A stretch of 64,000 nucleotides of DNA from Lithospermum erythrorhizon (Eukaryota; Streptophyta; Magnoliopsida; Boraginales; Boraginaceae), in NCBI GenBank assembly GCA_019722365.1, contig JADFUC010002386.1, forward strand, positions 124,001 through 188,000, given 5' to 3'. Position numbers and translations under genes: made by a program. The notes beneath the pieces are model-generated. The model was not told the DNA's origin. It saw only the letters and a list, made by a program, of their open reading frames with translations, and ran no database searches. Position 1 is the first letter of the stretch, and each line of letters starts with the position of its first letter. Shown one piece after another: positions 46,946-59,740 of this stretch.

Positions 46946-48780
46946 ATAAATTACAATGCGTCATATTTATAGACACATTAAACATAAACTTAGAGTGGCC
47001 TCCAATATACTAAATCTAATAAATGTGATCCAATACTCGGATCGGACTTGTTGGCTTAATGCCCACTTGACTATTACTCTAACATATACATTAAAAATTC
47101 TATTAATTAATAAACTGTCTAAAATAATAAATTTTTTCGGTTCCCACTTGGGCCAGTTAAAAAAATTACAAAAAATCGATAAAATAATAAGATAATAATT
47201 TTTCTGGAAATCCTTTTATAATATAAGTCCCAAGAAAATCATAAATTAATAATTCTTAGAAATTAAAAAACTAATTATTACAACTTAATGAAAATATGAC
47301 TTTATAGTTGTTTATTTTCTTTTAAAGTTCAAATCTTGTTGGAGTTCATCTCTAATATTTCTTATCGCATCCAATAGTTCTCGTGTCAGATTTTCAATTT
47401 TAACACATAACGTTTTCAAGCAGCTTTTGCACTCCAAAATTGCTTTCGTAATAGGGTTCCAAAGGTACAATATGAAATAGCTATGGTAATAATACTAAAC
47501 TTAATACTCAAGTAATGACTATAACTAATATGAAAATAATTAATATTATTTTTCTTATTATGTTCTTGTATATACTATCTTCCGATATCACATCTTTTGG
47601 ATCAATCTTAATAAATTCAAGAAGTCATTAAATGTACATATGTTCATGTTGCTAAAAAACTCTTTAAATTAATAAATTATTAATTTATCGATAAATTAAT
47701 AACTCTCTAAATTAATAAATTTCGGCTCTGGTCCCTAACACTATTAATTTTATAGAGTTTTACTTCATATATATAAATTAGAGCTCCACTATTTCTACCT
47801 ATTTTCTTATTCATTTTCTCCTTCGATCCATTAATTCTGAGCTCGTTAATTTAGAAAACCCCTATTTTGCTGCATCGTCATACGAGGTATAAAATTAGGA
47901 TTAATTTAATAATGAATCCCAATTTTACCCTAATAATTAATTTCAAGTGGCTAAAATGCCGGAAACCCTTAATTTACATATGTCTGATTTTAATAGGAGG
48001 ACAAGTCGAGGCCCTAATTTTTCACATATCGGTTTTATAATAAAATTTCTAGCTAATTTTGTAATCTTCTAATTGAACTCAACTTAATTAAAAAAACCCT
48101 ATAAATTTGAGATTTAATTAATTAATTAGTTAATTGGGTAAGCAAGATATCCCTAATCCCTAATCACTAACATATATAAAAAGTTAGAACGACTGCCTTT
48201 ACATTTTCAGAGGAAATCCTATTTTACCCTCATTATAATGCATCCTATTAGTCCAAAAATAGACTATAATTTGTTTGATAAGGTTAGATATGTATAACTT
48301 TAGGTATGACAACATACTTAATGACTTTTTCCTAAATAATAGGCTTAAATATAATCAAGAACTCTTATGATTCTAAGTATAGATGAAGAAACGTAAATTT
48401 ATGTAACTATTCATGAATTCTTATAATCATGAAGACTATTATAATCATTCACACTATTATTATTATATTAATCTATATAAATATTCACGAATTTCGTAAT
48501 AGTGTTATTCATGTAATATTCTAGAATTTTTATAATTATACACACTATTATATGGGGAATCCCTCTAATTATTATAATTGGATAAACAATAAGTTCGACA
48601 CCTGGCTATAAATTTTTTTGTGTATGTTGTTGTATTAATATTTAATTTCTTAAACTATTATTCAATTTTTAATTTTGAAGATTCGTTTTTGAATATATCG
48701 TATGATTATATAGTAATCAATAGGTAAAATATTTTTACTACGCTTAAGTATTGAGATACTAATTTTGATTAAAAATTATA
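46946..48780. other. AT-rich intergenic DNA
   Basis: No gene, RNA or terminal repeats recognised in this stretch. Confidence 0.5.
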
Positions 48781-48789
48781 GATTAACGG

Positions 48790-49790
48790 TAATTTCATTT
48801 ATCACCTAACTTTACACAACGTCACTACATCACCCATCTTGAAACGCACAACTCGACCACCCATTTTTCGAATATGTCCTAGTAGGTCCCACCGCCGCAT
48901 TTCTTCCGTTAATTGGTCAAGCAATTGGTCACGCGACCTCACGGACTACTTCGTAGCGGCAATTCTAAGAATTTCACTTTTGTATTTTTAATGACGATCA
49001 CCACCTACACAACGTCACTACCGATCACCCATTTCTGTAAACGCATTAACTCGATCACCATTTTTCGAAATACGTCCTGTACTGGTCCCAATCAGTTAGG
49101 ATTTTTCAAGAATCGTCGTTAAATCGCACACGCACCCTCACGCGTGACTACTTCGTAAGGGTAATTTAGTAATTTTACTTTTGTATTTTTGTAAAAATAA
49201 TAATAATTGAAAAACAGTGTTAAAATCTGAGGAGCCTACACTTCAGCAAACACTCCAGCAATTTGCTTCCAAAGAGGATTTAGTTCTATATTTTCTTACA
49301 TTGAAAGTATATAATCTTTTACTTGTAATTCGGAAGGAGAAAATAATGCCTTGGGATTATTTAATCAAGGACTCCGTCATCCAAAGAGAGGATTTAGTTC
49401 TAGCTTATATGCTGTGTAACGGTCTTTATAAAATTGGGATTTTTTGGTTTATTTATTTGGGTTTTTAATTTGGGTTTTTGATTTAGGGTTTCTAATTTGG
49501 GGTTTTGATTTTGATTTGGGCTTTCATTTAGGTTTTGATTTAGATTTTTGATTTAGGGTTTTTGACGGCTTTTAAATTGTGGTTTTCAATCGGGAACGTG
49601 GTTAAACTGGGCATGTATATTATAATTGTGTATTTTTTATGTTCAGAGATATACGACGAGTACTTCTCTCACTACGCGACCAATTTAACGCCCAATCATT
49701 TAGTAACTGACGGTGGGGACCACTAGGACATATTTCTCAAAAATGGGTAATCAAGTCAGACGTGTTTAAAGCATTAACAAATCAGACATT
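48790..49790. mobile_element. Inverted-repeat element with duplicated left arm
   Basis: The left arm occurs twice in tandem (about 48815-49000 and 49005-49190; both have acacaacgtcactac, gatcacc/gaccaccc, acgtcct/atgtcct, gactacttcgta and cacttttgtattttt/acttttgtattttt). About 49640-49790 is an inverted copy: its minus strand reads gattacccatttttgagaaa then tatgtcctagtggtcccc. Between them lies a low-complexity tract of ggtttttgattt-type repeats (49435-49580). No transposase. It fits a foldback or MULE-like non-autonomous element. Confidence 0.55.
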
Positions 49791-50419
49791 GTAAAGCTAG
49801 CTGATCATCCATACCATTTGCCCAAAATTATATACAGATCAATTCGCATTATCACAAGATTTATAGTATGGCCAGCAAAAATATCAAATATGTTTAATTT
49901 TATTAGAGCTAAATGGAATAGATTTTAGTAATCATTTGAGTAATATGACATTCTTCAAAATCTAAAGTATTTAATCTTAAAATTTGTCTTGATTACAACA
50001 CTTTATTAACATTGATAAAAACTTTAAAAATAAAAAATCACAATGTTTTTTCATATTTATTCAGTTAATTTATTAAAATAAAACTATTTTGAAATAAGTA
50101 TTTTATATAGTAGATCTACTTTGATTATCATGGAATTCTAATTTTGCTAAGAAGCTTCTCAAAAGCACGAGTAATGTCAGATGCATTCTTTTATTCCTTA
50201 TATTCATAGTTAAGGTTGTTTACCGTAATGGTTCAGGAGTATGCCCCGTTGTTCTTGTAATTGCATCCTCGGGTTATTTGAATAAAGGATACAATATTAA
50301 AAAAAGAATAATGGTTCGTGAAAGATGCCCTCGCTGCTTACTCAGAATGGTTCGTGAGTATGCCTCGTTATTCTTTTATTTTGATTTATATAATTATTCA
50401 TAAGTTAACAATATGTATT
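49791..50419. other. Intergenic with a small local repeat
   Basis: The phrase atggttcgtgagtatgcctcg or a close variant occurs three times between 50228 and 50370. Nothing coding was recognised. Confidence 0.5.
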
Positions 50420-52140
50420 TGTAGATAGTGGAAATTTAATTAATTTTAATTAATAAAATTCAATTTTTGGCGAATTTATTAATTTAATTAACTACCAATC
50501 GCATCTATTAATGCTGGCTGACAGTGGTTCACCCGAAGTCAATTAAATTCAAACCATGCAAAAATAATAGGATTCTCAGGATTCAAGTCCTTGATATTAA
50601 TTTTAGGTTAAAATTATGGTTTTAACATTAATTAAATCTAATTTTAAAACTAAAATAAGGTTTTCTAAATTTACGGAATTTTAATGATAAATTGGAGGAT
50701 AAAATCGAAATAAAAATGAGATTTTTTGGATAAACGAGCTCAAATGGTGGCCCGATAAAAAAATGGTATCAAGGTAGGTAAAGTGGAAATCAAATGGGAT
50801 TTCGAAAGGCGGCGCACGTTTGATTATTTAATAATATTATTCAAATATTCGACTCGCCGACTACGCCACAAAATCAACATTCAAAATCACGATCCACCCA
50901 AAACGATTAACCAATCGGCAGTCTGAAGCCTATAAATACCCTTCTTTTACATCATGAAAGGGTGTGCTAATTCATAGCTAGAAAGACAAAAAGTGGAAAA
51001 GTTCGTGAGAAAAAGTTCTAAAAAGAAAATCAATAAGCACCCGAGGCACCAAGACTCCAAATAGGCCTCCTACTACTCCCCACCTCAAGCACCGGCCAAG
51101 ATTTAAGATTCAAAAAATACAATCCACTCCGTCAAGATTTTGGGTGGAGGACAACCCTCCTGCATCAAGATTCAAAGAAAGCACTCCAGACACCAAGCAC
51201 AACCGTGCTCCTAAACCATCATGAAGCGCGGACCGAGTCTCTTGCAAATAAATAGTCTCCCCTCCCTACCGCTAGGAAACAGCTCGCCGAGGCCCCCCGC
51301 ACCACATCAAATCTAGAGATTTATCAAGTCGCTAAAGCCCCCGCTTTCTATACTCAAAGATGCTGGGCCCAACCCCCTCAAGCGAGGCGGATAACGGGAA
51401 TCTCCAGCAAAGGTCGTTCGCCCATCCCCACCAAAATGCAGGAAACACGCCGAATCCCCTACACTATATCAAACTGTGAGAGGGATCAAGTCAAGTCCCC
51501 TACCTCTTACACTATATAAAGCGCCGGAGTATACCAGAGCAGTGCACCATCCCACAAGTCGACGTAGAACCCAAATGGGCCTCAAACCCCAAGTCAAATG
51601 CGCCCCGCTATACATCCAAAGATCGATACGTGAAGTTGCTAATGACTTTTGTCACGAAGGAACCCGTTTTAATTTAAGCCATAAGGTTCATCCAAGTCCC
51701 ATGACAAGTATATCCATATCAAATGAGGGTCAAGATCGAGTCGCCACATATTCAAGTCAAAGAAGGCCCAACTCACTACTAGCCTACCTATCCAATCGCC
51801 GGGAGGTGTCCAAGTCACCCATCCAGCCCACATCTCAAGGATCCAAGTCCAAGACCACGATCAAGTCCATACAACCACACGAGATCAAAGCTGCTCAAGC
51901 ACCCTGGTTCGGACCATATCTCAAAGTCTAAGACCAAATCCTCGCCCTGTGCCCTCGGCCCATGACACATATCCAAATCAAACCCAAGCTCAACAAATTT
52001 CGAGTCCATACTAAGTCAAGCCATATCAGATTTCAAAGATATCTAGAAAGTACTAGACCGATACGAACCTCAATCCGCTTTGATAAACTTTGTACAGAAG
52101 GATTTCAAAGTGGATTTTTGTTTGACAATAAATTTATTAA
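50420..52140 (+). repeat. LTR-like block 1
   Basis: Starts tgtagatagtggaaatt (exactly matching the inverted fragment ending at 18207). It has a TATA-like gcctataaataccct near 50930, then a long C/A-rich region with recurring caagtcgctaaagcccc-type words, and ends with caataaatttattaaataa near 52142. Open frames inside (for example 51476-51931) come from the low-complexity region and are not believed. Confidence 0.55.
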
Positions 52141-53660
52141 ATAATTTAATTAAGCTTGATTTATTTTAATTAGTGAAATCAATTAAATGAAAATCAATCA
52201 CTAGCTACACGTGATTTACTGGGGGTTCAAGCCGATCCCTAACAAAAATCAAACAAACGAGGGTTCTTAGAATTAAGTTCTCGAATTAAATCAGTTCAAA
52301 TTAGGTTTTTACTTCATTAATTAACCCTAAATTTTAACTCAAACGAGGGTTTCTAAGAAAATAGTAACGAATTAAATATCAATAGAAGCTAGAGCTCGAA
52401 AATCCCCAAATTTATTACACCAATTTCGGCTATTTGTCCCGAAACGAGTTCCTAGTTTTCCTGACTTAAAATAAAGACTCTTAAAGTTAACGGTCACAAT
52501 AACAAAAAGGCCATATGCTCGAGCAGGACAAAGTAATTTAGATAAAATCAACGGCTCGTGATCTTGCCTCAAAATTAACGTAAGACCAAAACTGTGGATC
52601 ATGGATTAACCACTCAAAAAGAGTCCAAAAAGCCTATATAAATATCTCCTTATATGACCGAAAATTCACCCCGAATGTAACAAAGTCTTTAGGATAAGAA
52701 CAACCGTAAGGTATTTTCATAGAAAAACCTCAAGATTGCTACTTACGAGGAGAAAAACATCAATCTTCAACCTATAAACCTAAAAAAGCGGGGCCATAAT
52801 TTGCGTAACCGGGGAGCGAAGAACAATAAAAATCTTCAACATCGCATCAAATAGTCGCTGTAATTGGGGTGGGACAAGTGCCGAATTTCTGGAATAAACG
52901 TAGTAATTTTAGGATCAAGACCCAAATCACCAGAATCGATAATTTAGGTCTCATAAATTAAAATGAACTACAAGATTAAACTATAAAGCCCCGTAGTAAA
53001 TCAAAGGCGATATACGCCGCAGACAGCCTTTTGGTCTTACCTGCCTGAACACTTTAGTAAGTCGCTAAGGCATCCTTGACAAGAAAAGCACCGGCATCGT
53101 AATAAGTCAGCAAAGCATCTCGACTCCGCCTATCTATACGAGATCAAGTCGCTAAGGCCCTCATGTATTATATAAAGAAATCAAGCTCCAAGTCCCACAA
53201 CCCAAAGCCTGTGGTGACCAAGATCAAATGTACGCCCATACGTGGGTATACATCGCTAAGGTTTCCCACCTCGACCATATCCAAGTCAAAGACCAAGTTC
53301 AAAGACTTAAGTGTTCCTAATCCAAATTTGTAGATCATCACAATGATCCACTCCTAGGCGCCTAGATCATACAATCCGCCTAAGTACAAATCCAAATCCA
53401 AAATGGGGATCACATAACGGTTCAGAACAAGTAAAACACAAATCCAAATTTCAAATAGTCTAAATCAAGTCTTCAAGTCAAAATCAAGTCCAAGACTATT
53501 AATTAAATCCAAGTCCAAAGATTCAAGCAAATGGCAAGTAGAAATAAAGAGATCGATCGCTTCTGACCTTCAATCGTCATTAAATCTTCATTATACCTGG
53601 GATACTTTTTCCAAATGAGTTTTATTGTACGCATATTATAAATAATAAAATCTATCTAAA
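52141..53660 (+). repeat. LTR-like block 2, head to tail with block 1
   Basis: Parallels block 1: AT-rich start, ggttcttagaattaagttct where block 1 has a ggattctcaggattcaagtc word, a TATA-like cctatataaatatctc at 52631, recurring aagtcgctaaggc words (53060-53270), and a similar end (ttttattgtacgcatattat) near 53640. No polyprotein lies between the two blocks. Confidence 0.45.
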
Positions 53661-54914
53661 TAGCTGCTGTGGTTTTATTATTCAGAAGCATTACAACACA
53701 GTATTTCTTCCCAATACAATATCAAGTACGAAATTATATCAAATTTCACTCATGGAACTTTTACCTTCAATTCATCAAATACCTCCTTTTATTTTTATTT
53801 TTACATTTGAGATTCTAAAGAAATATAACTACTAGTCACCATGTCAATCAACTTAATTCTTTTGAATTTGATAATTATATTCGAAGCTATCATTAATATT
53901 TTTTAAGAAAGTATGAAACTATATTTGATACACAATTCTACTAGTAGTTATTAAAGACGAGGATCAATGGAGGTTACGGAAGTAGAGACCCAACTTCGCC
54001 GAGATATTTTTTATTTTTCAATAATCAATGACGTGAATTTAATGACCAAGAAAGTATCAAGCTAATATTAGATGATCAGATGGATAAGCCCTTTTAAAAT
54101 TTATATTAACTCATCCTTTGTCTCGACATTTAGTACCAAAACTTGTTATGGGATTTTAATGCTAAATTTGTATCAATGATTAGCAGAATTTTTTCAATTT
54201 GTGACGTTGCCCCCAAGCAAGTTTCACAAGGAGCGTGATAAAATCATTTCCAAAAAATGTGTTATTTATATCTTCAAAAAGTTGGGCAACCTTTGAATGG
54301 GCTAAAATAAATAACCTAGATGAGGTATATTCATTTTGTCAATAGTTTTACTTTTTAAATGTTACTCAATGAACTCATATAATTTGAATTTTATTGTAGT
54401 CAAAAATTCAGGATGCTATTTCTAACACCAGGAGCCACAACATACTTGTTGAACAATAATAGGTATTTTTACTTAAATGTACTCAAATCAATGAAAAAAT
54501 AGTTCGTGTTATGATAAACGTATGCTTAATGGTTATTTCTGCTATTTTATAGATTTGGAAGAACACTTACGAGGAAGTGTCCATATTTTCCAAATACGAC
54601 GCTACATTCATTAATCAAATTTTCAACATTTACTACGTAAACGTTAAAAAAATATTTTTGAATTTATAGAAATCTAAACGTTAACAATTTTTAAATTATC
54701 TAATGATTTTATTATAATTAAATATTTATATATTTTTTAGATTATGTGATTTTCTTTTTATTTTGGACGATATCGCCTCATTATTTTGAAATAAATATTA
54801 TAGAGTCACAGATTATAATTGTTGAAAAGATTAGAATTTGTTACTTTGAAATATCAATTGAGATCGAGTAAATTAGAATTTGTTTTTTCGAGAGTATGTC
54901 TCTACTGTGATAAG
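53661..54914. other. AT-rich intergenic DNA
   Basis: No gene recognised. It might include a still older, more diverged copy of the neighbouring duplicated segment, but I could not align one. Confidence 0.4.
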
Positions 54915-55001
54915 TCCTAATATATTATGTCCTCGAAAATTTCCTAGTACGCGAGATAATTACAATCGAACATTAATTCATGTTTAAATTAAACTTTTAT
55001 A

Positions 55002-55181
55002 CTCCCTACATCCCTAAATGTTTGGGAGTTTTTTTCCCAAAATAGCAATCCCAAAAATGGTTTCCACTTTGACCAAATATAGAGTAACGTTACGAGAAAA
55101 ATGAAAGTCAGTGAGACAAATTTAAATTTGCATAAATTATAGTGCAAAAGTCAAACATCTCTAATCTTTTAGGGACAGGAG
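55002..55181. mobile_element. Stowaway-type MITE inside unit 1
   Basis: TA-flanked, 180 bp; ends ctccctacatccctaaatgt and atcttttagggacaggag. Absent at the matching position of unit 2 (around 57670). Confidence 0.8.
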
Positions 55182-55771
55182 TATATATTTTAAATAATAT
55201 TAATTATGAAAATATTTTATTCAAAGTCTAAATTTTATTAAATTTTATTTCAATCATTTTATAAATTACATAATATCGATATTAAAATATTTTTTATTTG
55301 TAATTCTAGTTAACTAGATCGAGTATTTATATTTGTTATATATATATATATATAAGTATTTATATTTGTTATATATATATATATGGCTATATATATATAT
55401 TTAGTGTATATAACTTATCTTAAGTTTTTAAGATTTTACATCAAGCTTTCAAAATTTCTATAATATTTCCAAAACATTTCTAATTTTTATAATTCCAAAC
55501 TATCTACGAAAAAACGAAACTATCAAACCATGACTACATTGGATGCATATGCTTTCATTTTGTTAGTTCAAGCCGTTCGTAATTTTTAATAAATCTACTA
55601 AATCAATGTAGTAGATTCATTCATTGTCTTATTTCAGTTCAAAGGTATTAAATCAGATCCAAATTAACCAAGATGCACTGCATATCACAACTCTAAATAA
55701 AAAGACAACCAAAAATAAATATAAAATAACTTAAACTAAAAACAACTACTAAAAAATTTAAATAATTCTAG

Positions 55772-56953
55772 TTCCCCGGCAACGCACCGTAAATTTGATG
55801 GAACAAATTATATTCCTCGTTGTTAACACGAGTCGCGGTAAAGAATACAGTGCTCAAGTAAGGGTCGAATCCACTGAGGAACTTGTTTACTTAAATTACT
55901 TGTAATTGTAAATGAAACTAAGTATTAGAATTGATTGTAATAAACTAGTTAAACTTAAACTAACAGTGCAATTAAGAGGGATAAACTTATGAATAAAAGG
56001 ATTACCAGGGGTATCGACTTCACCTAACAGTAGTATTCTCTATCCAAATAATAGATTTATCAACACTAGGGTCCAATTTCTCGTTCGGTATACTGCTCCT
56101 GTGTCACGGGTTCACCGGATGTTCTCGCTTAATTAATTCCTATGTCACTAAGCAATTAATTAGCTAAAAACCCGGCTGCTAAGGAAATCTATCGTAACCA
56201 ATCTAACGTGGTTGCACACTTCCGTATAACAACCCACTAATTAATTAATCAAGCGATCTATTACGCTTCCTTTCTGTCAAATAGGTTACATACTCGTGGA
56301 TTCTCATATAAAAGAATTGGATGCATTCTAAACAATCGAATCAAATTAAGTTCAATGATTAATACTAGTGCAATTATAATAACTCCAAAATCCTGATGAT
56401 GTAAAAATAAATTGTCAAGTCTATACTTCTAAAACCCCCAATAATAAATTTAGCTACTACTCATACCGAAATAAATCATAAATAATATTAACAAAGATAA
56501 ATTAACTAGAAAGTAATTTAATAAAGAGAAATACTATCAATTGTCTTCAACAAACGATCACAAAAATAGAGAAATAATAATAAATTGCCAAAGTTCCTGT
56601 GGAAAATTTCGAAGAAATCAATGAATATTTAATATTCACCGCTCGCTGACTTTATATAATAAGAGGCACTCCTATTTTATTCTCTCTGGCTGCACTTTTT
56701 TGTATAATCGGCCACCTTTTCTTTCCTTTTTTCGATCAAACTTTTTGTCCACTCTTCCGAAAATTACATGACTCGGCCCGCAACTTCTTTTTTAGCCTTT
56801 TCCTGTCTAAATTAAGATATATCGCCTAAATAATAATAAAATACCGGAATCACATAATATAATATTTGTCAATTAAACAACCAAAATAACCAAATTATGA
56901 GTAATAAAGTACCCAAAATCATCCTAAAAACTATGACAAATATTTGCTAATCA
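55772..56953 (-). mobile_element. Athila/Tat-like gypsy LTR with tRNA-Asp primer site
   Basis: On the minus strand the LTR starts tgattagcaaatatttgtca (56953) and runs about 1.16 kb to about 55791. It is followed by a primer-binding site at 55789-55772 that is a degraded complement of the tRNA-Asp 3' end (plus strand ttccccggcaacgcaccgt; intact form ends ggcgcca). About 90 bp of internal sequence may remain to the left, then the element stops. No second LTR and no polyprotein. Confidence 0.6.
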
Positions 56954-58269
56954 ACCACCAACTTGGTTTTCGCTATGTGAGAGGTTTATTGTCAAAATAA
57001 AATCTTCATTGGGTGATTTCCATGATCACTTTAATTTGATACTTTTTAGTCTATAATTTACTAACTACTTACATATTTATGGAAGTAAGTTTTCTCCTAA
57101 GACGTTGATTAGCTAATTCTCAAGAAAATAAAAATCTAAAATACATAATGGTTTTCGAGGTCAGGCTCTAAAGACTACGCAATAGATAAAGTATCAAAGG
57201 AACTCATCGGGGTTTTGGAAATCGGTCATATCAATTCCAATGCTGAATCGGAGGCTAAGAATGTATGTTGGTCATCAATTATGCGGAGAGTGGATCTCTA
57301 ATAAGTGTAATTGAAAGAGGTTTAGTTCTTTGTCATAACACATCTTTATTTCATTTGTTTTTAAGATTAGTGATTATGTTATTTCTTAGACCGGATTATG
57401 CATTTGTCCTAAGTATATTGAAAGGGATCGCTACGGAGTGCACAACAACCACACACACTCGATGACGCCATCCACCAAGATTCAAGTCCGATAACATTTC
57501 TTAGATTGTGTAATCTTTTTAAACCGAAGCATACATAATTACGCTTACGTAGAAGTTGCTTGTTTCAAGAGTATATATGTTCTACTTAATGAAAATTTCA
57601 ATATATTATGAATCGAAATTTTTTCAACGTGTGAGATAATTACAATTATCCATTAACCTCTCTTCAAATAGAACTTTTATATCTATTTTCAAATAATACG
57701 AATTATGAAAATATTTTATTTCAAAGTAAAAATTTTCATTAAAATATATTTCAAGCATATTAAATTACATAATATTGATTTAAAATATTTTTTTTATTTG
57801 TAATTTAGTTGACGATGTTGAATATTTATATTTGTGCTATAGGAATAATATTTATGTTTATACATATATCTTTTAGTGCATGTAACTTATATTAATTTTT
57901 CAAGATGTTACATTATTTCTTAAATGTTTCTATAATATTTCTAAAACGCTTTCTTATTTTATAAATCGAAACTATGTTCGAAAACAAAACTTGAACCACA
58001 GATACATTGGCTGCATATGATTTCATTTTGCTAGTTGACACGGGTACGTATTTTTTCATCAACTTACTAAATCTCCTCAATCAATGAGTAGATTTATTCA
58101 TTGTTTTATTTCTACTCGTTAAACACTAATGGCTTCGTACTTATCAAGCATTGTAGAAAGGTAGTATTTTTTTTTAGAAATACAAAAATTGGGCATACGG
58201 GTCATAAATTGGCAGAGTGGCAGGCAGAGCAAATATTCATAAGCCTGCAAAAGGCACCACTAAAATTAA

Positions 58270-58560
58270 TCGTGATGTGAGTAGCCCTGACTTATACAGA
58301 ACGATATCTCTCCTAATTTTCAATGCTGATACAATCATACGCGAATCCCCCTGTACTGTTGTGAGTCAATTCAACACCCTCCCACACATGTGAGGTCCCT
58401 TACAAATCATAGATTGGGCTCAATAACGAGGTACTTCAAAGCCTCTCCCACCCCATATAAAGACCTAGTTTTTACCACACACATGTCACATTACCATGTA
58501 CTCGATACCACGTAGAATCCACAACCTGACCACACCCACAAAGCAGGGTTATTAAAACAT
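58270..58560 (+). repeat. Interspersed repeat, copy 2
   Basis: Matches 46617-46945 through cccttacaaatcat, aataacgaggtacttcaaag and catataaagaccta. A third, partial copy seems to follow at 58560-58700 (aacatcctaaaaat, ctctcaatttttcaa). Confidence 0.7.
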
Positions 58561-58821
58561 ATTTCATGCGCAACATCCTAAAAATCCCACTCATGATAAA
58601 AGTGAAATTTCATCGGGCCATAATAACGATATCTCTCTCTCAATTTTTCAACGCGACAATCTCACTTAAGTCTGTACTACAGAGTCAATCAACTGTATTA
58701 AATTTTGAGCACCAACATGGTTTCCTTTCTGTGAGCTTTATTGCTAATATGAATTTCCATGATTACTTTAATTTGATTATTTTTAGTCTATAGTTTTACT
58801 TACTACGATATATTTACCAAA

Positions 58822-59004
58822 GTGGTCAACTTTACAAAAATTCAAACAACCTCTATTACAGCAGGCAATCACTACAACATCGCAAAAATTCTTGGCAGTG
58901 GAGGTTGTGGTTCCGTGAGCGCTACGTTCGAAAAAAAAAATTTGGGACTCCAAGAAGGCACCATATCAAAGTTGGGCATGCTCTATGCACAGAGTTATTT
59001 ATGA
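58822..59004 (+). pseudogene. Possible kinase glycine-loop relic
   Basis: A short frame contains HYNIAKILGSGGCGSVSATF, which resembles a protein-kinase GxGxxG loop. No lysine, HRD or DFG block could be read downstream in any frame. The related part of unit 1 does not preserve it. If real, it is the remnant of a kinase gene duplicated within the tandem units. Weakly supported. Confidence 0.3.
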
Positions 59005-59740
59005 AGTTTCTCTCTAATGAAGTGATTAGCTTACTTTTCAAGAAAAATCGCCGACGCTTCAATAGCCTCACATTTAACTCAAGTTTTTACAAAAGCTGCC
59101 TTGAGTTCAACTCTCTCATTGAGACTTATTCTACTTTATTTGTCACACTTGCTCTATTTTATTTTGTACGACTACTCTTAACTCTGCCTTTAGTTACGTA
59201 ATTCTCAGACTGTAATTTGTAATACTATATAATCGCATTCTTCATCTCTAATGTAGAAAAAAAATCTAAGATATACTCTTTTGAAGGTTAAGGCTCAAAG
59301 ACTATGCGCTTTGAACTTTTGAGATATAAAAGTATTGTGGAAAATGATCGATTTTGTAGATCGTGGTTGATATCAATCGGCAATATCAGGGAGGCTAAGA
59401 AATGTGTTGGTCATGAAGTTATGGGAGCGTTGATCTTACGAGTGTACTGAAAGTATTTAAAGCTGCCTTTAACACTTCTTTATTTCATTTTGTTTTTGAG
59501 ATTGGGGCATTATGTTATTTCTTAGACTTGATTATGCATTACTCCCGAGTATATTGAAAGAGATTGCAATCGGAGTGCCTAACATCCACGCACATTCAGA
59601 TGAAAACGCTTATATCCACTTTCGCTAAGATTTGAAGTCTCGATAACCTTTTTAGACTCATTATGTAAACTTTTAAACCGAAGCATACATATCATGCTTA
59701 ATGTAGGGTAAATGTTTATCTTATGAAATTATATTTGTTG

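Larger units (their letters stand above)
54915..57598. repeat. Tandem segmental duplication, unit 1
   Basis: Aligns in order with unit 2 (57599-59740): gagataattacaat at 54953 and 57634, tatgaaaatattttatt at 55206 and 57705, a gcatatg..ttcattttg block at 55542 and 58013, ccatgatcactttaatttga at 57020 with 58758, and aaaccgaagcatacata at 57521 and 59676. Unit 1 also contains a MITE and an LTR that unit 2 lacks. Confidence 0.75.
57599..59740. repeat. Tandem segmental duplication, unit 2
   Basis: See unit 1. Unit 2 carries its own insert of the interspersed repeat at 58270-58560 and a further partial copy at 58560-58700. Near 58870 it preserves a glycine-loop-like peptide (see 58822-59004). Confidence 0.7.

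Noticed and set aside
51476..51931. 151-codon open frame
   Set aside because: It lies in the C/A-rich part of an LTR-like block with recurring words; codon use reflects composition and no domain is visible.
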